A stretch of DNA of 47,430 nucleotides. Origin: a virus. The translations under genes were made by a program, and so were the position numbers. The notes below the pieces were generated by a model. The model was not told the DNA's origin. It searched no databases and saw nothing but the letters and a program-made list of their open reading frames with translations. How positions within the stretch are numbered: the first letter of the stretch is position 1; each line of letters begins with the position of its first letter. Below are positions 28,301 to 34,523 of the stretch, one piece after another. Location of the stretch: positions 1 to 47,430 of IMG/VR virus record IMGVR_UViG_3300035698_011774. The stretch is one strand, 5' to 3'.

Positions 28301-29454
28301 ACCCTGACAGAACTTGTACGGAAGGTGGAGAGAGGCGTCATGACGGAGGACGAAGGCGTTATACAGAACAGGAGGCTGCCATCATGAGACATGGATATAT
28401 TGGTAAAACCGATGAACTGAACCATCTAGATTTCAGTAAACTGGAAGGTTTGCTCGACAAGCAGGCTAATGATATTAAGTCAAAGCCAGCACAAGAAGTG
28501 GCCCCAGGACCGATTAGCGGTAAAACAAAGATCGGTGATGAAGATGCCTTCACAGCCGACAAGCCATCTGCACCGTCAAAGGGTGATGCTTCTAAAATTA
28601 AGAATGAAGAACCCCCAAAGGCAGAAAAAGCAACTGCACCTGTGTCTGATGCTAGAATGGGTGGAGAAAAATCTGAACCTGACTTGAAGCCAGAACTTGA
28701 TGATGTTGCAACTGGTGGAGACGAAGGTCAGGGTACTTCAAGAGCAGCATCAACGAAGGAAAGAATCAACCGTTTGGCAGATTCCATTATTGCACAAACG
28801 CAGATTAAGAGGAAGCAGGACCAAGATGATGAAGACACAAAACCATATTCCGGTGATAGTTTCATCGGTGGTGAAAAGGATTCAATCGGTGATATACCCG
28901 ATTCAAAACCTGCTGGAGAACAAGATATTCCTCGTAATGAAGCCTTTATTGGTAATGAAAAAGAATCAATTGGTGAAAAACCAAGTGAAAAAGATATGCC
29001 TGATATCCCAACAAAGGATGACAGGATTGGTGGAGAAACAGATAATGAAGTTTTGAAACCAGAAAAAGATGATGTTGCAACTGGAAATGTAAAAGAAATG
29101 TCTGCATCGACAGAAGTTAGTGGTGAAGCAATCCGCCTTGCTGGTAGAATGCTTCAGGATGGGAAGATCGGAATCAACGATCTTTCAATGAAAATTGCCG
29201 AATTGCAGCGTTACGAAATAGAACAGTTAAAAGATTTTGAAAAGAATATTTTTGAGACAAAAGGACTTGAAGCAAAGTCTAGCGGTTTAGAGCAAGCACC
29301 GGTAATTTCTGAATCTGCTAATATACCAAAGACGGCATCTACTAAGGAAGAATTAGTGGATGCAATCCAAGGTATGTTTAAGTTAGATCGCAGAAACAAA
29401 CAGGCTCAGCAGGATGATGATATTCATCTAAGGAAAGAATTTGGGATGCTGTAA
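22384..29454 (+). CDS. Prohead protease fused to a giant scaffold-like chain, intein-containing
   Basis: 2356 residues; AAGGAAA precedes the ATG. The N-terminal protease resembles T4 gp21/S80-type prohead proteases: the FTNHQNDDVEKAKGK motif has His97 and VEGSSMGC has Ser147/148. A Cys-rich segment (CCSICHNK..YCDHI) follows once the intein (22834-24045) is removed. The rest, about 1800 residues, is mostly acidic. It has an ITEKQ repeat region (25057-25440), Asp/Lys tracts, a zinc-ribbon (CHVC...CNNC, about 26552-26620), Pro/Ala/Gly linkers and long Glu/Gly-rich blocks. Such a chain fits a scaffold or core cleaved by its own protease. An internal ATG at 24985 with AAAAGGAAAA upstream could yield a separate scaffold product. 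Confidence 0.82.
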   Translation: MINKPVIKLAIQSIEPLNKPDWAEYNLTRIKVASIDKSKDLAGFDLEAAKQEHPDHLFVKVFAIREDEVNDNGDAFSKSELQKAYQTFVGVPIFTNHQNDDVEKAKGKCVHSWYDEKAGGIYIISMIDKVAYPRLARGISERYVEGSSMGCFPGEMRVLLSSGKYKQIKDIRQNDHVITHKGNIKPVINVQRHLDKEDDFVYDIKVEGLPNIISSTKEHPFYVLKTHNKCFITGDDIPVANGYNRFKRRTKFGVYQKEEYAVAVKNRELEKYDFEWKTAENLTTRDMVAFPISDYTKNHEDATQEKARLIGYFLAEGSYLKYKGEKTAVEFNFSLSERNTLVKEVDKLLRLAFPGFRNEPKIQYRPKRNTCMIRLYGKDIAQWFYKYCGEYSHEKRLFGPTLYWPKEIQTHIVATWINGDGTRRRICHKKNKKIYDNLVGTTCSETLLYQMRFILSRLGIYSTINHRKAINMTKCTRDRYDLSMGSAESKKLNGYVCAAKRCYGSYKRTWFRKADSYMVMPIKKITKKYNTEPVYNLQVQDDHSYIVEGVAVKNCAVDYSCCSICHNKSNVADEYCDHIRNQKSRKISAVVPCKYHESKNQPKDDCPICGQSYSEYKVGSVNKFKHSESQVYEWNYGIKFIEDSFVVNPACHDCLVQDILNPDAINRKIADIQKKLDKMKKVASCTTGCNLEKFAGEKELNFLEEAMNKIIVVSKSLMAQNKQVSMEYVSNLVDVLANLQTTADELTEMGYGELPSPDPSAVENMEVPSEEELTEETQQPVPEQPQGSTMQPQIPPAGQPVVTQPAPGVMTEQFGDLGSVTKPKFSAVVRKKKEDFLQASAIIVDKLDELQEKYTEMENTHKKENTTMSDTKQGKSEPTIEKVAGPEHRVDVINEKQLDDAEFTGERQDEKYPKVITEKQMNDPERDVNVTTSESPQPRQDDSPNVITEKQFNSISGTHVTRWDDFPNVITEKQWTETSRRLGSELSKDQSNIITEKQLIDFLDHHRYVERNTITEKQLNDDALTTTGDLSRWAYVYDADRLVKSAAEAMSDAIAYYGYTPDEIKQASAFITESPRNRNKAAYLTLINALPHKKAARDNEKARYEYFAKTANKEVRPEVVDALILSMADAVSDMSADDLIDTVSHVAYSDKAFVKVDKMASDKMNSTKEKKDGGSKMNALKNAIADLGTDKEDDGLYEVRAHLDDLGVTDDSDTNEVSKAAYNFANKKIAESVGEAVDTALMNVKTNKETGQVVSLLKEASKLTTEESEAWGQAKTAWNFDKKKDDDKDDDDDKKDDDKDDDDDKKDDDKESEATEDTKTAAREEIVKEAQLLGGEMGGQAGAAQGPGAGAAAPQPPEAGGAPLESFEDSDLGGELEGEGDLQPKPPGTFCHVCTSEDVDVAGGQGRCNNCGARWTNEIVTKTLEWPETLETAKEPAIGEDEEFGEEGGFEMPEVPEPGAAAPPPMPAAPAMPAAASTDNNKMTKTAAAEYADFAEFMRKHGKFASTTRITSEMISKAEESKIALGSVSPFTGSTNTIKLANGDRVCLDTGSSYTVEYRVHKDDPKKVYARWVWNPDGAKVGCSQCERGRLAFVEALSKHDITEAAFDAMGLKEKGDTILQMKTAGSIKTIKTASKEKNVLSMVKEASVSLEADDFPMESCVQKLANRYGEDAVALSGPCEGKNLADCVCKSLKKAGVYSNGLALKVADVWKDKSSISECLEDFVRLGHDLKTASSICEAMKTKYAQFDDEFTEDVEGVIDEDPEFVEDEFGGEDDFGMGEEISPFEDEGMEELGGDDVAKALADLTRALGKEDAVSDELSGGGDLGVEPEGEMVVDVTDEIMPGEEGGIEEEIGIIDDIPGSPEENAIEEEVGIEEDECAGGAVAPMEGGEVAPEGDIEGGELAPAKGGEVEVEVEVENDDDDDDRLHRNRRNDNAGVLNEEETDEKVEKEGDDDDDNDDDFRGSRPRNKDNPDRTCTEGGERRHDGGRRRYTEQEAAIMRHGYIGKTDELNHLDFSKLEGLLDKQANDIKSKPAQEVAPGPISGKTKIGDEDAFTADKPSAPSKGDASKIKNEEPPKAEKATAPVSDARMGGEKSEPDLKPELDDVATGGDEGQGTSRAASTKERINRLADSIIAQTQIKRKQDQDDEDTKPYSGDSFIGGEKDSIGDIPDSKPAGEQDIPRNEAFIGNEKESIGEKPSEKDMPDIPTKDDRIGGETDNEVLKPEKDDVATGNVKEMSASTEVSGEAIRLAGRMLQDGKIGINDLSMKIAELQRYEIEQLKDFEKNIFETKGLEAKSSGLEQAPVISESANIPKTASTKEELVDAIQGMFKLDRRNKQAQQDDDIHLRKEFGML
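22834..24045 (+). mobile_element. Prohead-protease intein with LAGLIDADG endonuclease
   Basis: 404-residue in-frame insertion between GSSMG and CAVDYSC. It begins with Cys (CFPGEMRVLLSSG) and ends VAVKN before Cys, so the penultimate residue is Lys rather than the usual His; Asn is kept. Block B-like TKEHP and block F-like YNLQVQDDHSYIVEGV are present. The two LAGLIDADG motifs are IGYFLAEGSY and VATWINGDGT. It sits two residues after the catalytic-Ser motif, so splicing is needed for protease activity. Confidence 0.92.
25057..25440 (+). repeat. Six-fold I-T/N-E-K-Q repeat in the scaffold-like chain
   Basis: Within about 130 residues, six copies of (V/I/T)I(T/N)EKQ(L/M/F/W) occur, spaced roughly 15-30 residues apart by acidic, Asp/Pro-rich spacers. 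The spacers differ but the pentapeptide is nearly invariant. T4-type prohead proteases cut after (L/I)-x-E, and I-T-E fits that rule, so each repeat could be a maturation cleavage site. Site function is inferred. Confidence 0.6.
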
Positions 29455-29487
29455 GGCAACCCAAGGAAACAAAACAGGAGATAGATT

Positions 29488-30039
29488 ATGGCACTTATTG
29501 AAGTTTTACACGTAGCAGCTGATATGTTCCTAGTAGATCCAGACTGGGCTAATGATATCCTTGAAGGTCAATGGGTTTCTTTGACAACAGTCTCAGGAAC
29601 CGTATATGCCGGAAGAGCCGATGGCTCTGCTGATCGCGTTATTGGTGTTGCAGGTGATACACAGTCGAATACAACCGCCGCAACTCCCTATGCCGCCGCA
29701 GTAACTATTAATTCAGCCGGTGCAACTCGTCAGACAGAAAACAGAGTTTCTGATTTCTTCAACGAGACAATTGCATCAGGGAAAATTACAGTTTACCACT
29801 CCGGTGGAACCTTTTGGACAGACAGATTACGTGCAGGCGTGACCTTTGCCGCTAGCAATCAGCTTTTTGTTGATGCTAATGGTAATACTACAAATGCCGA
29901 CGCAGGTAATGCTCAAGTTTGTGGTGTTTGCCTCCAGGGTATTACCGCTTATCCAAGCGGTGTCCCAGGAACCGATACCACAGATGGATCTATCAGTCTA
30001 GGTAACTATGTAAAGTTCAGGCTGAATATCGATAGTTGA
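29488..30039 (+). CDS. Capsid decoration/stabilisation-like protein (183 aa)
   Basis: AGGAGA lies about 7 nt before the ATG. The chain is beta-rich, rich in Gly, Thr, Ala and Val, with little charge. Its place between the protease/scaffold gene and the MCP is where large phages usually encode head decoration or structural barrel proteins (GQWVSLTTVSGTVYAGR, VIGVAGDTQ). I recognise the type of protein from context and composition, not from a defined signature. Confidence 0.55.
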   Translation: MALIEVLHVAADMFLVDPDWANDILEGQWVSLTTVSGTVYAGRADGSADRVIGVAGDTQSNTTAATPYAAAVTINSAGATRQTENRVSDFFNETIASGKITVYHSGGTFWTDRLRAGVTFAASNQLFVDANGNTTNADAGNAQVCGVCLQGITAYPSGVPGTDTTDGSISLGNYVKFRLNIDS

Positions 30040-30126
30040 TTTTAGGAAAAGTGTAATCTATCATTTTAGGATCTGCTTAATTTTAGTGGAGACCTAGAAA
30101 TAGACAAACAAATAAGGAGATTCAAT

Positions 30127-30228
30127 ATGATTACCAAGAATGGTATCACAGATGAACAGAAGCTGCAAGTAATTGAAGCCGCACTTAATACAGATGAAGG
30201 TCGCGTGGCATTGGCCCAAGCGAAAGTT
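30127..30228 (+). CDS. Major capsid protein, exon 1
   Basis: ATG with AAGGAG about 7 nt upstream. It encodes 34 residues ending ALAQAKV, after which an in-frame TAA would end the protein if the intron were not removed. Joined to exon 2 it reads ALAQAKV-VEPIRRSLEY, matching the usual start of this HK97-fold MCP type. Exons 1-3 together give about 290 residues. The exact last base is inferred from reading-frame continuity. Confidence 0.75.
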
Positions 30229-31499
30229 TAACTATCGCCACCACCTTTAATGGGTGGTGAAAAAAAACGCTATATGCAGGAAAATCCTGAGATTTTTTTC
30301 CGACTAATAAGGTAACACAGGAGAGAAAAATGGACAACCCGCAGGAAACTGAAAATTTAAACATAAAATGGCTTGCCGGTTTTTTCGATGCTGAAGGTTC
30401 AGTTGGTTTTAATGATAAACCAATTATTACGATTATGAATGTTTGTCCCAATACGTCTTTTGTTATAAAAGATACGATGATAAAAATAGGAATTATTCCT
30501 GACACTCATATAAGAGAGAAACCTTCAAAAAGTAGTAAGAAATTAAGATGGAATCTATTTCTTAGATATGAAGAACAAATTTTACCTTTTTTGAAATATG
30601 TTAAACCATATGTAAAAGGTAAGAAAAAACAATTAGAATTATTAGAAGAATGGTATGAAAATCAATCAGAAACAATTCAAGACAAATTATTTTTTGCTAA
30701 TCAAGTTTGTAATTACATTATTTGTAATCCGCAAAAAATTATGCAAAGATTAAAAATAAATAGTCTTGAACAGTATGTGGATATACCAGTTTTAAATGAC
30801 GATGATGGATATATCATTACGAATAATTTTAATTGTTTGGAATATTGTGCAGGATTGCTGGATGCTGATGGAAGTTTTAATTTAGACTTCATGTCAATAA
30901 AAGGTAAAAGCAAATATACTCCACAAATAATTTTGATGAACAAAAATAAAGAAATAATTAAAAGTTATTGCTCCGTTCTGACGAATAATAGTATTGGATG
31001 TCATGTTCTATTCAATACAAGTGAAAAAAAAGCGGATAAAAGAAAATGGAAAATAACAGTATCAGGATGTAAAAGATGTATAAAAATGCTAGAATTAATA
31101 ACATCGAAAATTCATACTAAAAGAGAGCAAGCCAATCTTCTGTTACAATATTGCAGATATAAATTAGAAAATTCCTCTAATGCTAATGATATCACTGGTT
31201 TTGAGTGTAAAAAAGCGTTGGAAGGAATGAAGAAAGGTTTTTATGTTTAAGAACAAAATCCTCAACGACTGTATGCGTTTTATCGTAATTTAATTAAAAT
31301 CTACTTGTAGATTTTAATGACGATAGTGAGACAGTCTGATCTGCATGGTAACATGCAGAGATAAGCAGAAATGACTTATCCCTTGATTTTGTATATACAT
31401 GCTTAGAAATTTCAAGTATAGTTAAAAAATTATAAGTCTATATATACAAGTATATTTAGAAGTTGTAAGTATATATATAATCAAGAGTAACAAATTGTG
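30229..31499 (+). ncRNA. Group I intron 1 in the MCP gene
   Basis: About 1271 nt between MCP exons 1 and 2, with a LAGLIDADG ORF inside. Core elements by eye: a hairpin CACCACC/GGGTGGTG near 30239-30260, a P-type element TATGCAGGAAAAT near 30273, and CCTCAACGACTGTATGC (31259-31275) with its partner AGACAGTCTGATC (about 31330) as P7-type strands. The P9-type hairpin CTGCATGG-TAA-CATGCAG follows. The stretch AATCCTCAACGAC is shared exactly with intron 2. I could not find a convincing P1 pairing, so the 5' splice site is set by frame and may be off by a base or two. Confidence 0.75.
30330..31250 (+). CDS. LAGLIDADG homing endonuclease in intron 1
   Basis: 306 residues, GGAGAG about 6 nt before the ATG. 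Two LAGLIDADG motifs, LAGFFDAEGS near residue 15 and CAGLLDADGS near residue 174, make it a double-motif monomeric enzyme with both catalytic acids present. Its length and the basic residues after each motif fit the family. It would cut the intron-less MCP allele near the exon 1/2 junction and drive intron homing. It is translated from within the intron; some such proteins also help splicing. Confidence 0.9.
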   Translation: MDNPQETENLNIKWLAGFFDAEGSVGFNDKPIITIMNVCPNTSFVIKDTMIKIGIIPDTHIREKPSKSSKKLRWNLFLRYEEQILPFLKYVKPYVKGKKKQLELLEEWYENQSETIQDKLFFANQVCNYIICNPQKIMQRLKINSLEQYVDIPVLNDDDGYIITNNFNCLEYCAGLLDADGSFNLDFMSIKGKSKYTPQIILMNKNKEIIKSYCSVLTNNSIGCHVLFNTSEKKADKRKWKITVSGCKRCIKMLELITSKIHTKREQANLLLQYCRYKLENSSNANDITGFECKKALEGMKKGFYV

Positions 31500-31760
31500 G
31501 TTGAGCCAATTCGCAGAAGTTTGGAGTATCAGGCTGTAGGTCGTAAGTTGCTGATGGTTGACGAGCTGCCCCAAGGTGCTCTTGCTCGTTATGAGCGTGA
31601 TGTAGCCGCGATTGCACACGTAGTTTCGCGTCGTGGTGCTGTACCTGACCAAATTCAGGAAGGTGAAGAGGTTCTTGTTCCTACTTTTGAAATTGCCGCA
31701 CATCCCACAGTTCGTATGAGTGAGATCAAGGCAAGACGATTCTATATAGTCGATCGTGCT
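31500..31760 (+). CDS. Major capsid protein, exon 2
   Basis: 87 codons, VEPIRRSLEYQAVGRKLLMVDELPQ and onward, ending FYIVDRA. This is the conserved N-arm/E-loop region of a widespread large-phage MCP group (YERDVAAIAHVVSRRGAVPDQI, EIAAHPTVRMSEIKARRF). Codon usage here is less AT-rich than in the flanking intron, as expected for a highly expressed gene. The exon ends with T at 31760, the base before the intron 2 splice site. Confidence 0.85.
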
Positions 31761-32792
31761 AAACTGATTTGGGCACGTAAGACCGCCATATGCTGGAAAC
31801 TCTCGAACTTGACGATAAGATTAAGATAGGATAATACGGATAAAAACAAATTATTCCTAAACGAGACAATCAGCAGGAAAGGCTTTGGATATAAAATATG
31901 GATAAAAGAAAAAAAGCATTAATAAATGAAATAAAGCACTGTATATTGAAAGAAAAAATATCAATTAGTGAAGTGTCAAGAAGAACTAAATTGACTAGAA
32001 GAACAATAGTAAAATGGATGAAACAAGAAGGTATATTGAATAAGAATGCATGGATATTTAAATCTCCGGACAAAATATCAAAAATGCAATTACAAGTATT
32101 AAGAGGAACCGTTTTAGGGGATGATTGTATATACATTTTCCCGACATGTGTCAATCCTAAATTACTTGTTTACCATTCTATCGCTCAGAAAGAATACGCA
32201 AATTTGAAATTACAAATATGGAAAGATTTTGTATTTGCTGATAAACTGAAAGTCAGCAAAAGGAAAAAAGGTACGAGAGTACATTTTGAAACAGCTGTAC
32301 ACAAAGGTTTTTTACCAATATACAATGCTACATATATTAATAAAAAGAAAACAATCACAGCAGAATTTTTAGAAACACTAACTCCATTATCACTGGCTTT
32401 TTGGTTCCAGGATGATGGGAGTAGATGTAAAAATCGTGGGTTAACAATACATACTAATTGTTTTTCCTTAGAAGAAGTGGAAATTTCTTGTAGTTTTTTG
32501 AAAAACAGATATAATATTAAATGTAATCCACAACGAAGGAAAAAAGATCAATATGTCATATTTTTTAGTAATGCTACTAGTAAAAATTTCGCAGAGATGA
32601 TATTACCATGGGTACACCCATCGATGAGATATAAGTTAGAAGGTATATATCCGAAGAATCCTCAACGACCATACGCGGTCCCTTTTAAGTTCGAAAATCT
32701 TAAAAGTGAAGATATGGTCTCCTCTGCATAGCGATATGCAGCCTGTAAAACAGGAAAACTTATTAATGAAAAAATGAGTTTTAAGATACTTG
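31761..32792 (+). ncRNA. Group I intron 2 in the MCP gene
   Basis: 1032 nt. P1 is clear: exon end CGTGCT (31755-31760) pairs with intron GGCACG (near 31773), giving the required U-G at the splice site. The core follows: TATGCTGGAAAC (P element), AATCAGCAGG (Q element), CCTCAACGACCATACGCGGTCC and GAAGATATGGTCTCC (R/S elements of P7), then a P9-type hairpin CTGCATAGCGATATGCAG. The intron ends in G at 32792. Removing it joins GTG-CT to CAG in frame (VDRA-QIKAKEAIQ). An endonuclease gene lies between the core halves. Confidence 0.9.
31898..32731 (+). CDS. LAGLIDADG_2-type homing endonuclease in intron 2
   Basis: 277 residues. An N-terminal helix-turn-helix (ISEVSRRTKLTRRTIVKWMK, about residues 22-42) precedes a LAGLIDADG DNA endonuclease core of the organellar/phage type. 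The two motifs are LRGTVLGDDC and SLAFWFQDDGS. It differs from the enzyme in intron 1, so the two introns acquired unrelated endonucleases. The C-terminal coding end overlaps part of the intron core (through the conserved P7 strand), a common compaction in such introns. Confidence 0.87.
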   Translation: MDKRKKALINEIKHCILKEKISISEVSRRTKLTRRTIVKWMKQEGILNKNAWIFKSPDKISKMQLQVLRGTVLGDDCIYIFPTCVNPKLLVYHSIAQKEYANLKLQIWKDFVFADKLKVSKRKKGTRVHFETAVHKGFLPIYNATYINKKKTITAEFLETLTPLSLAFWFQDDGSRCKNRGLTIHTNCFSLEEVEISCSFLKNRYNIKCNPQRRKKDQYVIFFSNATSKNFAEMILPWVHPSMRYKLEGIYPKNPQRPYAVPFKFENLKSEDMVSSA

Positions 32793-33302
32793 CAGATTAA
32801 AGCCAAAGAAGCTATTCAAAAGGAAGAGGACACGAACATTTTTAACGCTCTGATTGCTGCTGCAACAACTCTGGGAACCCAGATCGTAACTAACGTTGGT
32901 ACACTAAGTGTAACTTCGTTGAACACCGCGTATCGTATGATCGAGGAACACGATTTGGTTACAACTAAAGTTGTTATGCATGCTCGTCAGTTCGCTTCAA
33001 TCCGTATTTTGGGTAAAGATTTCTATGATGAGGCAACTCAGAGAGAAATCATCACAACAGGGTTATACGGTCATTTATGGACCGCTGACCTTCACGTGTC
33101 AAGTCGTATGGACGTAACCACGGTTATTTGTGTTGCATCCCCAGATACAGTTGGAGCTTTTCCGATTCGTCAGGATATTACAGTACTACCAGCAGACGAT
33201 CCTAAGAAAATCCGTTTGGGATGGGTAATCTACGAAGAGATCGGAATCGTAATCTTAAATGATTACGCTATCAGTCTAATCGAGGTAACCGCTGGTTCGT
33301 AA
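32793..33302 (+). CDS. Major capsid protein, exon 3
   Basis: 169 codons plus stop. It starts QIKAKEAIQKEEDTNIFNAL, continuing the capsid spine helix from exon 2. It ends in a P-domain/beta-tongue region (GLYGHLWTADLHVSSRMDVTTVI) and a hydrophobic C-terminal strand (EEIGIVILNDYAISLIEV). A strong terminator follows 14 nt after the stop, marking the end of the head operon. The TTG at 32790 belongs to the intron and is not a start. Confidence 0.85.
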   Translation, partial: QIKAKEAIQKEEDTNIFNALIAAATTLGTQIVTNVGTLSVTSLNTAYRMIEEHDLVTTKVVMHARQFASIRILGKDFYDEATQREIITTGLYGHLWTADLHVSSRMDVTTVICVASPDTVGAFPIRQDITVLPADDPKKIRLGWVIYEEIGIVILNDYAISLIEVTAGS

Positions 33303-33316
33303 AGGATTTATAGCAC

Positions 33317-33353
33317 TTTAAAGAGAGCCGCCAATTAGGCGGCTCTCTTTAAA
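33317..33353 (+). terminator. Strong intrinsic terminator after the MCP
   Basis: A perfect 16-bp inverted repeat (TTTAAAGAGAGCCGCC, loop AATTA, and its complement) with a T-rich 3' arm. Because the stem is a full palindrome with A and T tracts on both sides it can work in both directions. It isolates the highly expressed MCP from the endonuclease gene downstream. The following 155 nt up to 33508 are AT-rich with no clear promoter that I can defend. Confidence 0.9.
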
Positions 33354-33508
33354 TATATACATATTTAGCCACTATTGTATATACAATCACATCTACGAGT
33401 ATAGATTTTTCTCAAAAAATGTAAGATTTCTTGAAAGTTTTTCTTGATAATTGCCGATACATAATGTAGAGACGCACTTAATGTGAAATTTTTAAGGAGT
33501 TTACAATC

Positions 33509-34498
33509 ATGAGAGAACAACCACATTACACTAATTTGTTGACTAAGGAATTTTTCGAACTACATTACGAACAAGAGAGAATGTCATTCCCGGATATTAA
33601 GAAGATGCTCGATAAACAGGGACACAATATCGTAACTAGTACGATATATAGTTATGCTAAAAAGTTTGGTATTGGACGATCAATCGCAGCAGGTCGAGCA
33701 GACCTAGATTATAGCAAAACTTTTATGACAGAGGAGATTGTAGAAGCGGTTGACGGTTTTATTATTGGAGATGGTGGCATCACTTCAAAAGCAGGATGCC
33801 CGTCTGCAAGATTAAGTTGCGGAGTAGAGCATGAAGAATTTTGTATATACATGATGGACCATTTTACAGATTATTGTGTATCTTATAAGAAACGTATTGA
33901 CGACACAATGAAACAAGGATTCGTATGGAGAAGTACCACTAAACATCACCCTGATATTCAACAGCAGTATCTTCGTTGGTATCCTGAAATCAATGGTAAG
34001 AGAACGAAGCAGCCACCTAATGATGTAAGGATTACCCCTCTTTCTGTTATGATGTGGTATCTTGGAGACGGCTCCGTTGTTGTTAATAACAAGTCCAATA
34101 CTATTATGCTAAGGTTGTCAACTGATAGTTTTTTACCGGAAAAAGTAGAATTTCTGGTTGATAAATTAAATGACATTTCAATTTATTGCCATAGGACAAA
34201 AGAAAACAGAATAATGGTTGACGCCAAAGGCATCCCTGCCTTTTTTAATTTTATTGGCAAGAAATCCCCAATAAAATGTTATGATTACAAATTTGACAGA
34301 GTTCCCATATGGAGATTTTCTTCGAAAAGAATGTCAGAAGTTGCTGAAGAAATTGGTGTATCATATGGACGATTGTCTTATTTGGTTAAACAAGGAAAAA
34401 TTGGTTGCTATAGAGCGAGCGAGAGAGGAAGACCTCGTTTATTGCCTGAACATGTTGAACAAGCCATAGAACTTATCTATGAAGGTTCATTGTATTGA
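33509..34498 (+). CDS. Free-standing LAGLIDADG homing endonuclease
   Basis: 329 residues, AAGGAG about 9 nt before the ATG. Two motifs, DGFIIGDGG (near residue 88) and VMMWYLGDGS (near residue 184), place it in the LAGLIDADG_2 group, like the intron 2 enzyme but with different flanks. The N-terminus has a DNA-binding-type helix-turn-helix (FPDIKKMLDKQGHNIVTSTI). The C-terminal ~50 residues resemble a MerR/excisionase helix-turn-helix (MSEVAEEIGVSYGRLSYLVK). No intron core is visible around it, so it appears to be free-standing, next to the most conserved gene of the genome. Confidence 0.85.
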   Translation: MREQPHYTNLLTKEFFELHYEQERMSFPDIKKMLDKQGHNIVTSTIYSYAKKFGIGRSIAAGRADLDYSKTFMTEEIVEAVDGFIIGDGGITSKAGCPSARLSCGVEHEEFCIYMMDHFTDYCVSYKKRIDDTMKQGFVWRSTTKHHPDIQQQYLRWYPEINGKRTKQPPNDVRITPLSVMMWYLGDGSVVVNNKSNTIMLRLSTDSFLPEKVEFLVDKLNDISIYCHRTKENRIMVDAKGIPAFFNFIGKKSPIKCYDYKFDRVPIWRFSSKRMSEVAEEIGVSYGRLSYLVKQGKIGCYRASERGRPRLLPEHVEQAIELIYEGSLY

Positions 34499-34523
34499 CT
34501 ATAATGGTATGAAAGGGATTATT

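Noticed and set aside
25971-28301. Minus-strand Ser/Leu-rich frames opposite the scaffold-like chain
   Set aside because: They are the complement of Asp/Glu-rich codons and have no start signals.
30185-30505. Minus-strand ORF over MCP exon 1 and intron 1
   Set aside because: It overlaps the intron core hairpins and the endonuclease start and shows no recognisable protein.
31797-31829. MCP exon 2 read-through end (after 31760) as a real C-terminus
   Set aside because: Those codons belong to intron 2; splicing at 31760/32793 restores the conserved VDRA-QIKAKEA sequence.
33430-33475. Possible promoter (TTGAAA/TTGATA ... TACATAAT) before the free-standing endonuclease
   Set aside because: Spacing of the candidate hexamers is wrong (12 or more than 20 nt), so I cannot support it.
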